DNA of 64,000 nucleotides from Oxytricha trifallax (taxonomy: Eukaryota > Ciliophora > Spirotrichea > Sporadotrichida > Oxytrichidae): NCBI GenBank assembly GCA_000711775.1, contig ARYC01018507.1:20279-84278 (forward strand). The letters run 5' to 3'. The notes under the pieces were generated by a model. That model did not search any database. It worked only from the letters and a program-made list of their open reading frames with translations, and was not told the DNA's origin. The position numbers were made by a program, and so were the translations under genes. Below, piece by piece: positions 17,201-29,197 of the stretch. The first letter of the stretch is position 1. Each line of letters starts with the position of its first letter.

Positions 17201-17660
17201 AATAAATACTATATTGATGTTTTAATCAATACATATCCATGTTTTTTCGTTAAGCGGTTATAATTTATTTTATGTTTACAACTTAAATCTTAACAATCGT
17301 CTATAAGTAACATGAATTCATATACCAAAATTAAATAAAGAAATAAGGATGTGTGGACATTTAAGCATTCATGTTAGATTCCATTTATATTGATATTGCG
17401 TACTTGCAAGTAAAAATAAGATTTATTAAGAATTATTTACAATCGTAACTTTCGAATTCTATTTACATTCATGAATCTATAATTTGAGTCGATATTGTCG
17501 TATATATCTTTAACATTAATTATTTTATTTTTTTTAAAAAAATAAAGCAAATTGTAAATATTCAATTTTATTCAAACATACTTTTAGTATCTTATGTACT
17601 TTTATATTGACTTAAACTAAAAAATAGTAGTAGAATTGGAAACAATCTAAATCAATTTAA
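17201..17660. other. AT-rich spacer, no gene seen
   Basis: AT-rich sequence between the divergent CDPK7-like gene and the CCHH-motif gene. It may hold the missing start of the kinase gene or UTRs; nothing specific recognised. Confidence 0.4.
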
Positions 17661-18734
17661 ATGTCAGAAATAACCTTCACTAACCAAAATTAATACAATC
17701 AGAATTCAAATTCTTCGCGATCTCCAAATACAGAATCTTAAACTTAAAAAATGCCAGTACAAGAATTCTCAGAGGCTGACCCATTCTAGAACCATTTAGA
17801 CAATTAAATGACGCTTTTAGAAGGAAATAAAGCTGATAAGGCAAAGGACTAGGAGCTACCAAAAGACGAGCAAATAAGAACTAACTTTGAATTTGAGGAG
17901 AGATACATAGGTAAGGCAAGATTAGATTTTGAGAAGGAATTTGTTGAGAAAAAGCGCTTTAATGAAAAGATAGAGCTCGGGACAGAAGAGTTCAAGGAAT
18001 ATATGGACTATTTACTCGAAAATTCGGAAACTTAAAAACGAGCTCATATTTGTGTCACATGTTGGCAGTATCAGGGAATAGGTCAAAAGTATGCTCATTT
18101 AAGATTAGGCCATTTGACTATATTTTGCTATGAACTTAAGAGTGAAGAGCAATTTCTTGAATATGCAGAACAACATGAAAAAATCATTACTGAGGCTGAT
18201 GGAAAGAAATTCGTTGAGCCTTTTAAAGCTTATCAAAGAAAAACTCCCAATATGATTTGTGATAGTTTCTAGACAATTGGAAATAGTAATTATGGTTATG
18301 TTCCGCTTGTAGCTTCTAATACGGTTTACATGGATGAACTGAGAAAACTTATGTTTGACAAATTTATGGTTGATTAGGAGAGTCTTGTAAGAGAGTAAGC
18401 CCTCAGAAATAAGGAGGAATTTTTGCTTAAGAAAAAGAACATGAATCTTGTAGATGAAGTCATGGTTGGTGTCATCAGAGCGGAAAAAGGTTTAAATGCG
18501 ATAAAAGTACTAGTTAAGGATTATTTTTCTAAAGTAATGCAGGAAAAAGAACACGAAATTAGTTTTTAGCATTCTGTTCCCATGTACTAAGAACAGCAGT
18601 AATAGGAGTTGCAAAGGAACAATATTTTCTAATAGCAACTAGATTAGCAATTTATACAAAACGAGTCTAGATAATACAAAACTAAGCAAAACAGAATCAA
18701 TGAAGAGTTTGATGAAGATTTGACATTCAAATGA
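17661..18734 (+). CDS. CCHH-motif protein, paralogue 1
   Basis: One uninterrupted 357-residue frame from ATG 17661 to TGA 18732-18734 with TAA/TAG as Gln. It has an acidic N-terminus, then CVTCWQYQGIGQKYAHLRLG followed by His, that is C-x2-C-x11-H-x4-H. The next segments are mixed helical (ANDIKVLV-like VIRAEKGLNAIKVLVKDY) and the C-terminus is a Q-rich coiled coil (QEQQQQELQRNNIFQQQ). The downstream gene at 18,835 repeats the metal-ligand pattern with identical spacing and also the following Trp and QK positions. The ligand set suggests a zinc-binding fold; I do not recognise the family. It lacks any IES over 1.07 kb, unusual in this window. Confidence 0.75.
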
Positions 18735-18834
18735 TTGAACAGAAGATGATTATAAATATTTAATTTTCCCAAATTTTTTCCTTTAATTAAACTTTGTTAA
18801 GCTAAATTCTAATAATTTCATTTATTACTTCCTA

Positions 18835-20037
18835 ATGAAAAAGTCAAAGACTGTCAGATTCAATAACAACGGAGATAAGCCTAGAAAGCCAAGAATTAGA
18901 AATAAGCCCACAATCCCTGAAGATATCGATGAAGTCAACTAAAACATGGGAGTTGGTTTAGGACCACTTGACGAAGAAGATACTTAATATGAGATGATGC
19001 ATTTTGGAAACAAAGATATCGATGAGGTTGACGATGTTGTAGAATTAATGGATGAACTAGATCACTATGGAAATGCAGATGGAGTTGGCGCACCTGCTGA
19101 TGATGTCGATATATACCAGTACCAAGATGTGAATAATCTTCCTGCAGATAAGGCGCTTAAGAATATAAAAATCGCAAAATAGAAGTAAGCCAGATTGAAC
19201 TAGAAGTACAAAAATCAGCAGTCAGAGATAATTTAGGTGTCTATGGATTCTCAACAATTTAAAGAATTTATAAAACTTCTTGAAGAACCAGACAATCATG
19301 CTAAGCCTAGACTACCTGTATGCCTGACTTGCTGGAAATTTATCACAGAAAACTAAAAGATGATTCATATGAATAACGGACATCAGTGTTTAGGCAAAAT
19401 GGAAATAAGAAGTGAATCAAGATTTATCCAACTAGCTAAAGATTGGAGTAAGTACTCTTGGGATGGCATCATCCAACTATTCTCTCCGAAATCTAATGAA
19501 TAAACAAAGGAACCTATTTAACCAGCTTTTATTTCTCAAACTATTGGAAGCCAAACTGCTTAATCTAACCCTTAATCTCCTCAAATCTAAAATAGACACA
19601 TATCTCATAAATCAGCACCATTTTTAGCAGCTCCATTATGTCCTTACAATACAATTCCAAACTCTTCAGGTTTGGGAGGCGAAAAATGTGGAAGCGATTC
19701 ATAACCAGTGAACCACTCAAATTTTGCAAAGTCTCAATCGAATTTTAAGTAAGATATGCTAAGTTTTGGAAGATTAGCACTTGGTTTTAAAAATGAGAGC
19801 AGAGAAAAAATTTGTTAAGTTCTTGAATTATTTAAGGATCAGGTTCAGTTAATTGAGAGATAACAGAAGGAAATTGGATACAAGCTCAAAATGCTTATGA
19901 ACTGTGGAACAGCTAATAATGAAGACGATAATGATATTATTGATGTGAAAGAGGTTCCTTCTCAAATTGCTTTTATTAATAGCGCCATCTATAACAATAA
20001 CCTTCAGAGTTAACTTGAATAAGTAAATGTAATTTGA
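18835..20037 (+). CDS. CCHH-motif protein, paralogue 2
   Basis: Single frame of 400 residues from ATG 18835 to TGA 20035-20037. The N-terminus is basic (MKKSKTVRFNNNGDKPRKPR), followed by an acidic region (DEVDDVVELMDELDHYGNA). The central motif CLTCWKFITENQKMIHMNNG is followed by His, matching the C-x2-C-W-x6-Q-K-x2-H-x3-G-H pattern of the upstream gene. A Ser/Gln/Pro-rich linker and a C-terminal coiled coil (QVQLIERQQKEIGYKLKML) follow. Tandem position 100 bp downstream of paralogue 1 on the same strand suggests duplication. Zinc binding is inferred from ligands only. Confidence 0.75.
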
Positions 20038-20184
20038 AGAATAAAGGGTTATTTTGATTTTTTAATTTCTTTAATTTTAACTTACCATCAAATTTTATAT
20101 ATTTATCATTGAGTTTTAAAATTAATTGCTTAATGCTTTGTATTATAATTTATTAATTTAAAAATATTTTTTAATAATCTTTGG

Positions 20185-23100
20185 ATGATCGTAACAGCGA
20201 ATTCTAACGAAGTACAAAACTAAGAACTTAAAAATGCTGCTAAATATGCCAATAAAAAAGAATTAACTTCGGTTTTATAATCTGACCGAGAAGCCTAGCA
20301 ATCTCATGGGAAAATTTCGGTTTAAAGCAGTGACAAAAGTTTTTCATCAAAATCAACACCGGTTAATTTATAAACATCAGGATTTACTAGCAAAAACTTA
20401 GGAAGTTTGTCTAATGACAAGCATTATATGAGGCATATTAAAAGTAAGCTCTTATTCCTTTTTATCAACTATATCTAGCATAGATAATCGAAGAAATGTC
20501 AAGTTTTAAACCAAGCTTAGTGATGTTTCAGTTAAATTTCCATTTGAGAAGCCTTACTAATGCTAGTTAAAAATGATGCAAGCGGTAATAGATGCTGTTA
20601 AGAATAAATAAAATGCATTAATAGAATCTCCCACTGGCACAGGAAAAACTATATCTATTTTATGTGGAGCTATAGCTGCACTTTAGTAAATGAGAAAGAA
20701 TTAAAGCGTTTTGTGAAAGTAAACCATATTAAAAAATTGAAGGAACAACAGGGCACAATTGACTTAGAGAGTGATTAAGAGGATAATGAAGAAGAAACTT
20801 GCTTACTTGACATTCCTTCTACTATAATATACTGTACAAGAACTCATTCATAAATAAACCAAATATTTGAAGAAATTAAACTGAGGTTGCCTTATGTACT
20901 TAGAGTCAGCCCATTTGCTTCTAGAAAATAGTCTTGTATTTTTGAAAACTTACCAGAGCAATTCCCTGGTAACTCCCTTAATTTATCTTGCAAACTTCTA
21001 AGAAAACTCAACACAATTCAATAGAAACTCAACAAGGATGCAACTTTAAAATTAACAAAGCTAAAAAGTGGCTCTAAAAATGACATTGAAAATTGTGATC
21101 AGCAGGTTTCTGTTATAAAGTCTGGTTGTCCCTTTTATTACGGTTATTCATTTGAGAATAAAATGAGTATGAAACAATCAGAACCAAAGCAATTTGGCTA
21201 GATAATCATATCATCCGCTTAATAAGATAAATCTATTAATCTAGTTGCCTCTCAAATCCCTTGGGATCAACCTCTATCAGTAAGCGACTATAACAAAATA
21301 GGGCGAATAAATAATAGTTGTCCATATTACATGATGAGAAGTAGAGTGCAATAGTGTGACTTAGCAATATTACCCTACAACTATCTGATAGATAAGAATT
21401 TAAGGGAATAAATTAACATACCTCTAAAGGATAGTGTGATAATTTTTGATGAAGGGCATAATATAGACACATTTTGCGAAGAATTGTTTACCTTTGATAT
21501 TTCCATCAATGATTTATTCCAGGCTTATTAGTAACTGAATCAGATTTGGCTTGATCTAAAGTTTAATATTTATAATGTTTTAATTTAAATCTATAAGCAG
21601 AAGAGCAATTACTAACTGAATATTAGCGCTATCAATTGAAAGGTTAGAGATTGGAGACAAAGTCACTTTGTGTTTTTGTACTTAAAATCATAGATGTTCT
21701 TGAGACTTACAATCTTGACAGGCCATAACACAAGATTACTATCTTAAATCTACCAGAGAATATGAATGTATTCAGACTTCCTGAGCTATTTTCTCTCTTT
21801 GCTATGGTTTTTGGAAAACTTAAAGACGAGAAAGATATGATGATAGAGAATATGAAAAATAAACATCAAAAGTTTAGTGCGCAAAAAGATGGATCAAATG
21901 ATTAGAGGACAGAACACTAATAAGAATTGACATTTACCGAGAAACTAGAAATGTTCATTTTAATACTTCAGACTTGCATAGTGGAGAGTGGTGATAAAGG
22001 CAAGTCATTGAATAAATTGTATGACACTCTTCTCAAAGTCAAAATAGCTTATACGCATTTCTAAAGCCAGAAGAACACTGTCAATAACTATGGAAATAAA
22101 GTAACTCATGATAAAAGAAGCGGCTACTATGATTTCTATATGTGTATATTTGAGGAATAACATGGCTATACTTAATCTAAAAGAAAGATAGCATTATGGT
22201 GCTTTAATCCAAGTTTTGCATTTCAAAGTCTTTTAGAAGAGAAACCCAGAAATATTATATTTTCGAGTGGCACGTTAGCACCTCTTCACACTTACGAATC
22301 TGAATTGGAAACTACATTCCCTATAAAACTTGAAAATGATCATGTAATCGATAAAGATAGCCAAGTCATGGTTTCAATATTGACTCATGATATAGATAAC
22401 AAACAGATTTAATTTTCCTTTGAAAAGCGAGAAGACTTAAACTTCTATTTAGTCTTTGCAAGGACACTAGCAAGAATATTTGCTAAAGTGCATTAAGGTG
22501 GTATTTTAGTATTTCTACCATCCTATACAGTTCTTAAGAAATTGCATAAAGTATGGAGGGACAATAAACTATACAAAGATCTCTTTAAGCAATGGGATAT
22601 ATTCATAGAGCCTTAAGATTAAGTAAAGAATAGTGCACTGTTTGAAGACTACAAACGTGCAATTTAAACTTAGAAAAGAGCTGTGTTTATTGCAGTGTGT
22701 CGAGGCAAACTTTCAGAGGGAATTGATTTTACTGATGATGTGGCTAGGTGTGTCATAATGGCTGGCATCCCCTATCCATAAATTTATGACCCTAAAGTTA
22801 TTACTAAGAAAGACTACCTTGACAGAAAGTATGCACAAGGCAAGTCAATAATTAATGGAAATTAGTGGTATAAGTTACAAGCATGCAGAGCCATTAACTA
22901 AGCTATAGGAAGAGTCATTAGACATATCAATGATTTTGGAGCTATTATACTTATGGATGAGAGATATGTATCTCACAACATAGAAATATCTAAGTGGCTT
23001 AACTTAAGAAAAAAAATATACAACCAATTCGTTGATCTTGAGGTAGACCTTGAAAACTTCTTCATTTAGAATGGTTGTATGCCGCTAAATGACATTAAAG

Positions 23101-24145
23101 ATAAATAATGGGTTCTAATTTTTTAATGTTAAAAAATCTTTTGGTTATTAAATTTAACTCCCTGCTTAAAGATATCCAAAAAGGTAAAGCAATAAGAAAA
23201 AGATAACAGAAACATAACCATAAACTCTCAATAAAGTCTTAAAAACCTTCCCCAAACACTATTGATAGTCTCGCTTTGTAATATGAATATGACATTCCTA
23301 ATGAAATTAAGATTACTGATGATTTAAGATCTAGTAGTTCCTCAACTTCCCCAGATAAACCCTAGAAACCCCAAAACTCAGTAGTCCCCACTATTTCAAA
23401 TTCAGAATCAATTAACAAGATAAACTAATTAATTAACTAATCAGGTTCATTCAGCACTAGTACGTTTTAGAGTATGGGAAACAGTGCGAATGCAAGTTGT
23501 ATGATCAGTGGCAACAGCAAACTTAAGTAATAGGGCAATCGATTGTATAGAGACGACTATGACGAAGGGGAGTTTTTTGGGGAAAACCTAGGGTTTAGTG
23601 GGGAATCTTTTCAATAATCAATGACAAGTTAAGCATCAAAAGTGGGCAATCCAAACTATGATTAGAAATCTTGTCAATTGTAGAACTAAAACTAAAATGA
23701 TATACTAGGGAATAAATTATTGAATAAAAGTGACAATTAAAATTACCCAGAGTCAAACATAATGAAAAGTAGCAAATAGACTCCTAATAATAAGAACTAT
23801 GTTAAAAGCAGCTAGGTACCAAACTTAAGCAATAATAAGTATCAAAGAAACTCATACAACCTAAATTCATAGAAGAGACAAAATACTGGTGATTAATACA
23901 GCAAGTCTTTTAATTAAAATTAAGAACCATCAATTACAAATCAAAGTCCATTTACAAGTGAACCAAAAAGAATTGATGAATCACAACTAAATAATTAATC
24001 ATACCAATAGATGAAACAATCAGCGAATAAGAAACCATCAAACTCAAACAATGCTTTTGATAGTCATTTCGAATCACCAAGAAAGAATAATAGTAATACC
24101 AGAACAATAAACAAACCATGCAGTGAATTTGATATTTATTTTTGA
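20185..24145 (+). CDS. Iron-sulphur DEAH helicase, RTEL1/FANCJ group, with long Q/N/S-rich tail
   Basis: Start ATG 20185. After an intron beginning GTAAGCTC near 20,443 the Q-motif region ([12 protein letters not shown]) leads to Walker [12 protein letters not shown], motif Ia YCTRTHSQ, four Cys in FeS context (KQSCIFE, LSCKLL, SGCPFYY, SCPYYM), the DEAH variant FDEGHN, then [25 protein letters not shown] and [10 protein letters not shown]. These are XPD-superfamily 5'-3' DNA helicase motifs; QAIGRVIRH and DPKV favour RTEL1 over FANCJ. Pointers TTTAAT (17 bp) and TTAAAGATA (71 bp) restore frame, the second joining the helicase to a 320-residue Q/N/S-rich tail that ends at TGA 24143-24145. A further 8-bp AAAG deletion near 20,695 is needed. 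Expected role: genome maintenance or telomere/D-loop unwinding in the nucleus. Confidence 0.85.
21562..21584 (+). other. Candidate 17-bp IES in helicase, pointer TTTAAT
   Basis: TTTAAT at 21562-21567 and 21579-21584. Deletion joins WLDLKFN to [14 protein letters not shown]; without it the frame hits TGA near 21,640. Confidence 0.7.
23095..23174 (+). other. IES, pointer TTAAAGATA
   Basis: TTAAAGATA at 23095-23103 and 23166-23174. Removing 71 bp joins MPLNDIKD to [12 protein letters not shown] in frame. Confidence 0.85.
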
Positions 24146-24450
24146 AATAATTCACTTCGAATGATCTTAATTTAATGATAAAAATGATCTTAATTAATTA
24201 TCTATTATAATCTTAAATTTCATTCTCTTCACTAGCATTTCTTAAAACTTAAAAAACTCATTTTGTTTGAAAAAACTGAATAATTATATAAGAAATATGA
24301 TGAAGTTTACTCAATTGAATCGATAGTTTAGATATTTAAATTAGTAATTTTAAATTTTGTCCGATACACATTATATAAGTATCAGACTCATAACTTAAAA
24401 TCCATACTTAATAAATTAAAAAATCAAAATAAATTAAATCATAATATCAA

Positions 24451-26053
24451 ATGGGAAAACCAGCTCAAACCAAATCAGTAGCCTCAAAGAAAGCAGATCC
24501 AAAAGCCACCACAAAGCAGCAAGAAACCAAGAAGAAGATAAGTAAGAAGGATTAAGAGTCAGGATAGGCATCAGCAGCAGATAACGACAGCGAAGCCGAA
24601 GAGAAGGAAAACATCAAGGACATTAAAAAGTAGGTGAAGCCAACTGGTGGTGCAAAGAATAAGAGTAAAGCTGAGGACAAATCTCACTAAGCTGATGCTA
24701 AGAATAAAAAGAAGAATGATGTAGAGGAGGAAGCACCAGTAAAGAAACCAAACAATGCCAAAACTAAGAAACAACAACAAGAGGAGGAAGAAGCTGATAG
24801 TCAAGCATCTAGTTAAGATTCAAACACAAATAAAGATGAGAAGCAAGCATCTGCCAAGAAGACATCTGTAGCTAAGGGTGATAAAGCCAAAGATACTTCA
24901 GCGAAAGAATCCGCATCAACCAATAAGAAAACCCAAGATAAAAAGGCTGTGCAAGTTGATACACCCACTAAGAAAGCCTAATCAGCCGATAAAGCAGCAA
25001 TTAACGACAAGAAAAAGCCAACTCCTGCTGTTGCTAATAAACCTCAGAACACCAAAAAGAAGTAACCAAAGAAGGGCAAAGATGAAGACGATGAGGAGGA
25101 GGCAGTTATTCCTGGAAAGAAGACTAAATAAACCACCTCAGAAACAGCAATCAAAGCAGAAAGAATAGAAATCAGATGATGAATCTCATGATAGTACCAG
25201 TCGTAGATCAAATCGCATCAAGAGCAATGAGGAAGCTAAGAAGAAGAAACAGCAGTAATATGATGAAGATGCCAAGAAAAAGAAGAAACAAGCCAAAGAC
25301 GAGAAAGAGGACTCAGAAGAAGATGAATAGGAAGAAGATGAAGACAATGCTGAAGACAAGGAAGATAATGAAAGTGATGAAGAAAATGATCAAAAGGATG
25401 AAGATTCAGTGTAGGATAATTCTTCCAAAAACAAAAAACCAGTACCAAAGAAAGCAGCTGACAAGAAAGCCCCTCCCAAAAAGCAGGCAGCTTCTAAGAT
25501 TGAAATTAAGACTAAAAAGGATGAGAAAGATGCCAAATCAGATAAAGAAGAAAAGGATGAGGCAGAGGATGAATAAGATCCCAGTGATTAAGAAAGTGAA
25601 AGTGAGGAAGAGGAAGCTGATCCCAAACAAGCAAAAAAGAAGTAAGTCGCTAAAAAGCCAGTTCAAGCTAAGAAAGATACAACTCTTGGCAAGAGAAAGT
25701 AAAGCGAAAAGAATACAACAACTCAACCTCAAAAGAACAAGAAGACCAAATCTAATGAAAAGGAGGAGGCTAAGAGAGATTAAGCCAGTGAAAAGAAAGA
25801 AGATGATGATGCCAAAGACGAGGAGATGATTGATGAAACTGGTGTTGCTGATTCTGAGAAAATATAAGATCCCAAGTAAGATGGTGATTAATCTGATGAG
25901 GAAGTCAGTGCAGACAATAACAATCAGTAAGATTAGGGAGGTGATGACAAAGACGAAGAAGCCGTTGAAGAAGGAGGAGATCAAGAGTCTGACAAGGAGA
26001 AAGAAGAATAACCTGATGTCAAGAAGCCAAGCAAGAGACAAAAGACTAAGTGA
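24451..26053 (+). CDS. Lysine/glutamate-rich repetitive protein
   Basis: Starts ATG 24451 (MGKPAQTKSVASKKADPK) and ends TGA 26051-26053 (KKPSKRQKTK). About 530 residues, almost wholly K, E, D, A, Q, S, with alternating basic and acidic blocks (EEDEDNAEDKEDNESDEEN, AKKPVQAKKDTTLGKRKQ). The frame changes once near 25,120-25,130, where TAAATAAA is a perfect 4-bp tandem; removing one TAAA restores the K/E frame. The composition is like nucleolar or chromatin-associated linker proteins, but low complexity prevents family assignment. Opposite-strand frames here are compositional shadows. Confidence 0.7.
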
Positions 26054-26375
26054 TTCCTTCTTCTCATAGATATTATTGAGAGTTAATTTTCCTAATAGTT
26101 ATTTCATAATTTAATGATTGATCATTCTTTTTATATAATTTTATGTATTTTAATTTCATTAAATTCTAATAAAGTTAATTAAGATGAAAGAGTGAGAGAA
26201 TATAGTTTAAAGTTAAGGAATTTAAATAGTTAGAATTAAACTTGTAACAGAGATAAATGCCAATTATTGACTTTAGTAGTATGCGAGTTACTAACAAAGT
26301 TTCTTGATTAACTGACTGAATGCAAGTTTAATTCTGTGTGTATAAATGCTAATGATAATTGGTGCAAGTTGCCTC

Positions 26376-27091
26376 TCACAATTGCGTCATTGTAGAAATC
26401 AGACCCAACTCTGTGAATCTAAATTGTGAATTTGATTAGAAATTAAGTCAATTTGGTATATAGAGTGATATCAACATGCAAACTCAGTATTAGAATGGGA
26501 TAGATTGATTAATCAGTATGTAGAAAAACATAATGAATAATGTTGAATGGAGAATTTACTTACTTCTTTTCTCTGCAATAGTTCCAATGATCGAAATAAT
26601 ACCCGCAGTACTCCTTGTCGTAGTGCTTCCATGCCAAGAAGTTCTTTTATACATTATTATGGCTTTAAATAATGAATAATGAATAATTCAACAATTCTTA
26701 GTCTGATGTTGAACGAGAATGCATTTCTTGAACTCAGCGAAGTAATCAACACAGCCATCACGTTTATCGGGGTTAACCAATAGAGCGTCGAGCTCTTCTC
26801 TCTAATGCTCCTTAGGGTGAAACACGTCAGTGGGTACTATAATTAAAGTTAGGTTTTGTTAATTCAGAGATTTATGGATTGTAATCCAATTCATTCTTAG
26901 ATTGAAAAGATAAAAAATGTTATAAGTAAATGTCAGCGAGTGGCTTAATCAAATAGTCATGAATAGTAAGCAAACAGTAAGTTGTCTCAGATTTAAAGTT
27001 AAAGTCTTATAAGGTTAGGTATAAGGAGTTTTGGGGAACCTGTAATAGAGAAGGCAAACTTACTGTGTGATTGATAGTAAAAGAAAGCCAT
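26376..27091 (-). CDS. NDUFB7: NDUFB7 (complex I B18 subunit), five pieces
   Basis: Start is the ATG complementary to 27089-27091 (MAFFYYQSHRFPKTPYTQPY). Joining over pointers CTGT, TTAAAGTTA and TTCTT and one GTAAGT..TTTAG intron (about 26,415-26,570) gives a protein of about 117 residues ending FTELGLISTMTQL at TGA 26376-26378. It contains the twin CX9C pair diagnostic of B18: C-VDYFAEFKK-C and C-GYYFDHWNY-C, with the conserved YxDxWxYCRE-like end. B18 is an accessory subunit of mitochondrial NADH:ubiquinone oxidoreductase, folded in the intermembrane space through two disulphides. Length fits the family. That four independent junctions yield exactly this protein is strong support for the IES interpretation. 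Confidence 0.85.
26642..26699 (-). other. IES in NDUFB7, pointer TTCTT
   Basis: TTCTT at 26642-26646 and 26695-26699. Removing 53 bp joins VQHQTKN to FLAWKHYDKEYC in frame. Confidence 0.85.
26843..27001 (-). other. IES in NDUFB7, pointer TTAAAGTTA
   Basis: TTAAAGTTA at 26843-26851 and 26993-27001. Removing 150 bp joins YKTLTL to IIVPTDVFHPKE in frame. Confidence 0.8.
27040..27066 (-). other. IES in NDUFB7, pointer CTGT
   Basis: CTGT at 27040-27043 and 27063-27066. Removing 23 bp joins FFYYQSH to RFPKTPYT in frame. The insert also looks like a GTAAGT..ACAG intron, but that splice would leave the wrong phase. Confidence 0.6.
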
Positions 27092-27689
27092 GATTTATAA
27101 TTGCTTTTATATTTATTATTATAATTATTGTCTCACTTTCATATTTACAAATGCTTTAGAGTAAATAAATGTAGCAAAAAGCCATATAGAGAATTCATTA
27201 CAAATTCTGTTTAATTACAAATTTATAATATTATTCGTACTTATAATTCGAGTTGTAGGCAGATGTTTTGCCACCTATATTCTGTGAAGTGTTAACGTCA
27301 ATTCAATTTATCAATATATTGGCTTCTTGTACAACATTTTTGTGAAAATAAACACTTAGAGTGAAAGTAATGTACGATAAATTGAATACAGTGTAGCCAA
27401 AATACTTAGCATTTAACAATCAGAAATATCTAATAACTAGCTGTTACAGCTACAAGTGCAAAACTTCAATCCACTTCTATCTTAATAGTGGTCATATTAA
27501 CTTATAGTAAGAAGATCAAAGTGTGATTTTTTCTGATCTCAGTTAATAAAAATGGATTATAACTTTGAGAGTAATAACTAATGCATATATTGTTGTTTCA
27601 ATTCTTAACATAAACCAAGCGTGTAAGTAATAATAAATTGTGATTTACCACATTATCTCTCTCTACAAGTATTCTCTCACTTTGAGAGA
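27092..27689. other. Spacer with a 10-bp inverted repeat, no gene seen
   Basis: AT-rich spacer between divergent genes. ATTATCTCTC near 27,651 and GAGAGATAAT near 27,683 form a 10-bp stem with about a 22-bp loop just before the first coding block of the next gene. The N-terminal MDS of that gene may be hidden here but was not recognised. Confidence 0.4.
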
Positions 27690-29197
27690 TAATTTATTAT
27701 CTTTAAAAGCAGAAGGCTAGCTTGGAGGTCTCTCTAAAGGAATGTTCAGATCTGAGACTTGAATTGTCTTCTTCTAATCAACTATATGAAGCGCTGAAAA
27801 AATCGTTTGATGCTTTGGAGGCTTAAACTCAAGCTGATGCACTTTCATTTGAGAAAAAAGTACAGGAGAGCACTCGCATGCTCGAAGCACAGAAAACTAT
27901 GATGTTGGAGCTCCAACTATAGAAAGCTGAAGAGAAAAAGGAGAAAGAGTCTGCCAAGCAGGCTTTGGAGAAAGCAAATCTGTAAAATTGCATCCTAAAA
28001 GATACTATAAAGCGAAATGAGTCCTAAGCTCGCTCAGATGACAACTTTTTGAGATCTAAAATTGTGAAATTGGAGGACTAAATCAGACTTAGGGTTTTAT
28101 TATTATTATTTAAATTGATTATTTTTATTAATTCATTTATTTATTTGGCATGATTAGAATATATCAATAACTAGGTCTTAAAACGATTAGTTAGGATTTA
28201 AAAATCTATATTTCTTTATATTTTATTCAAACTTAAATTTGTATTTATAAGTTTAATACCCTACAAACTTCTCCAAGCTGATTTAGCAAAGAAACAGAAA
28301 CTTAAGGGGAAATGTAATAATATTAATTACTGTTTATAAATTAAAAACTGCTAAAATATTAAAAGTAGCATTGTTACTTTATAATCTATAACTATATAGT
28401 ATAAGAAAATTTTATAATAATCTATCAACCCACAAAAACTCAGTGATACAGCAGTACCTGTGCTTAATTCTACCGCTTTATCTGAAGCTCTTGAAGAGAA
28501 TCACTGTTAAGAATCAAATTCCCATGATGCTTAACCAGAGGCATCCCATCAACAACAACCTTAGGGATCTAAACTTTTGCACACACAGGAATCTAGAAAA
28601 CTTGAAGTCACAGCCAAGGACTCTGCACCTTTGAGGGAAAGAGACATGAATAGATAAAGTCCAGCTGCTTAAACTCATTAAGATTCGATTTAATCCCAAG
28701 GAGTCTAGACTTGCAACACCTAAACTCAGCAGCAACCTTCATCAGTTCAATGTTATGCTAGTTCAACTTAAAAGCCCTTCAGCTTTACAGAGAAATTTGG
28801 GGGGATGTTTTCTAATGTTTTTCAAATTTAGAAATAGCCTCAAAGTAATTTGGTGGAAAATTAAAATGCTTCTGGAAATAAAGAATTTGGTGGCTCCTAC
28901 ACCTTTGGGCTGGGCAATAACATGCAACAGAGTTAAAAAATGAAATAATTTGGTTATTTTAATTCTTTTGTAAAGAGGATGTAAGGCAATTCTTTTCCAA
29001 GCAATTCAGATAAGCCTACTGATTACATCGATTTGAGTGCTATTTAGAAAAAATAGCAGGAGTTCAGGGCTATTTCGGGGATTCAGCAAGTTATTGCAAC
29101 ACCCATTGACTCTGGTAAGCAAGATGACCCTCATGAGAAATCATCAAACAAGAAGAGACAAATTTCTGAAATTTACAATCAGAAATGGCCTCAGTGA
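27690..29197 (+). CDS. Coiled-coil protein with Q/S-rich tail, includes a 36-bp MDS
   Basis: Three MDSs join in frame. 27,690-28,090 encodes a long coiled coil (KECSDLRLELSSSNQLYEAL, KAEEKKEKESAKQALEKAN). A tiny MDS at 28,267-28,302 (LLQADLAKKQK) is fixed by pointers ACTT and AAACT. 28,436-29,197 encodes a Q/S/P-rich tail with FG-like patches (SFTEKFGGMFSNVF, EFGGSYTFGLGNN) and ends TGA 29195-29197. The FG/Q-rich tail after a coiled coil is reminiscent of nucleoporins, but motifs are too few to claim this. N-terminus not found; the frame opens after TGA near 27,680. Confidence 0.65.
28087..28270 (+). other. IES, pointer ACTT
   Basis: ACTT at 28087-28090 and 28267-28270. Removing 180 bp joins KLEDQIR to LLQADLAKK in frame. 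Confidence 0.75.
28298..28440 (+). other. IES, pointer AAACT
   Basis: AAACT at 28298-28302 and 28436-28440. Removing 138 bp joins AKKQK to LSDTAVPVLN in frame. Confidence 0.75.

Noticed and set aside
24571..26041. Hydrophobic minus-strand frames rich in Leu/Phe/Ser and Arg/Lys-rich plus-strand frames
   Set aside because: Shadows of the Lys/Glu-rich gene at 24,451-26,053; composition is the predictable result of AAG/GAA codons read in other frames.
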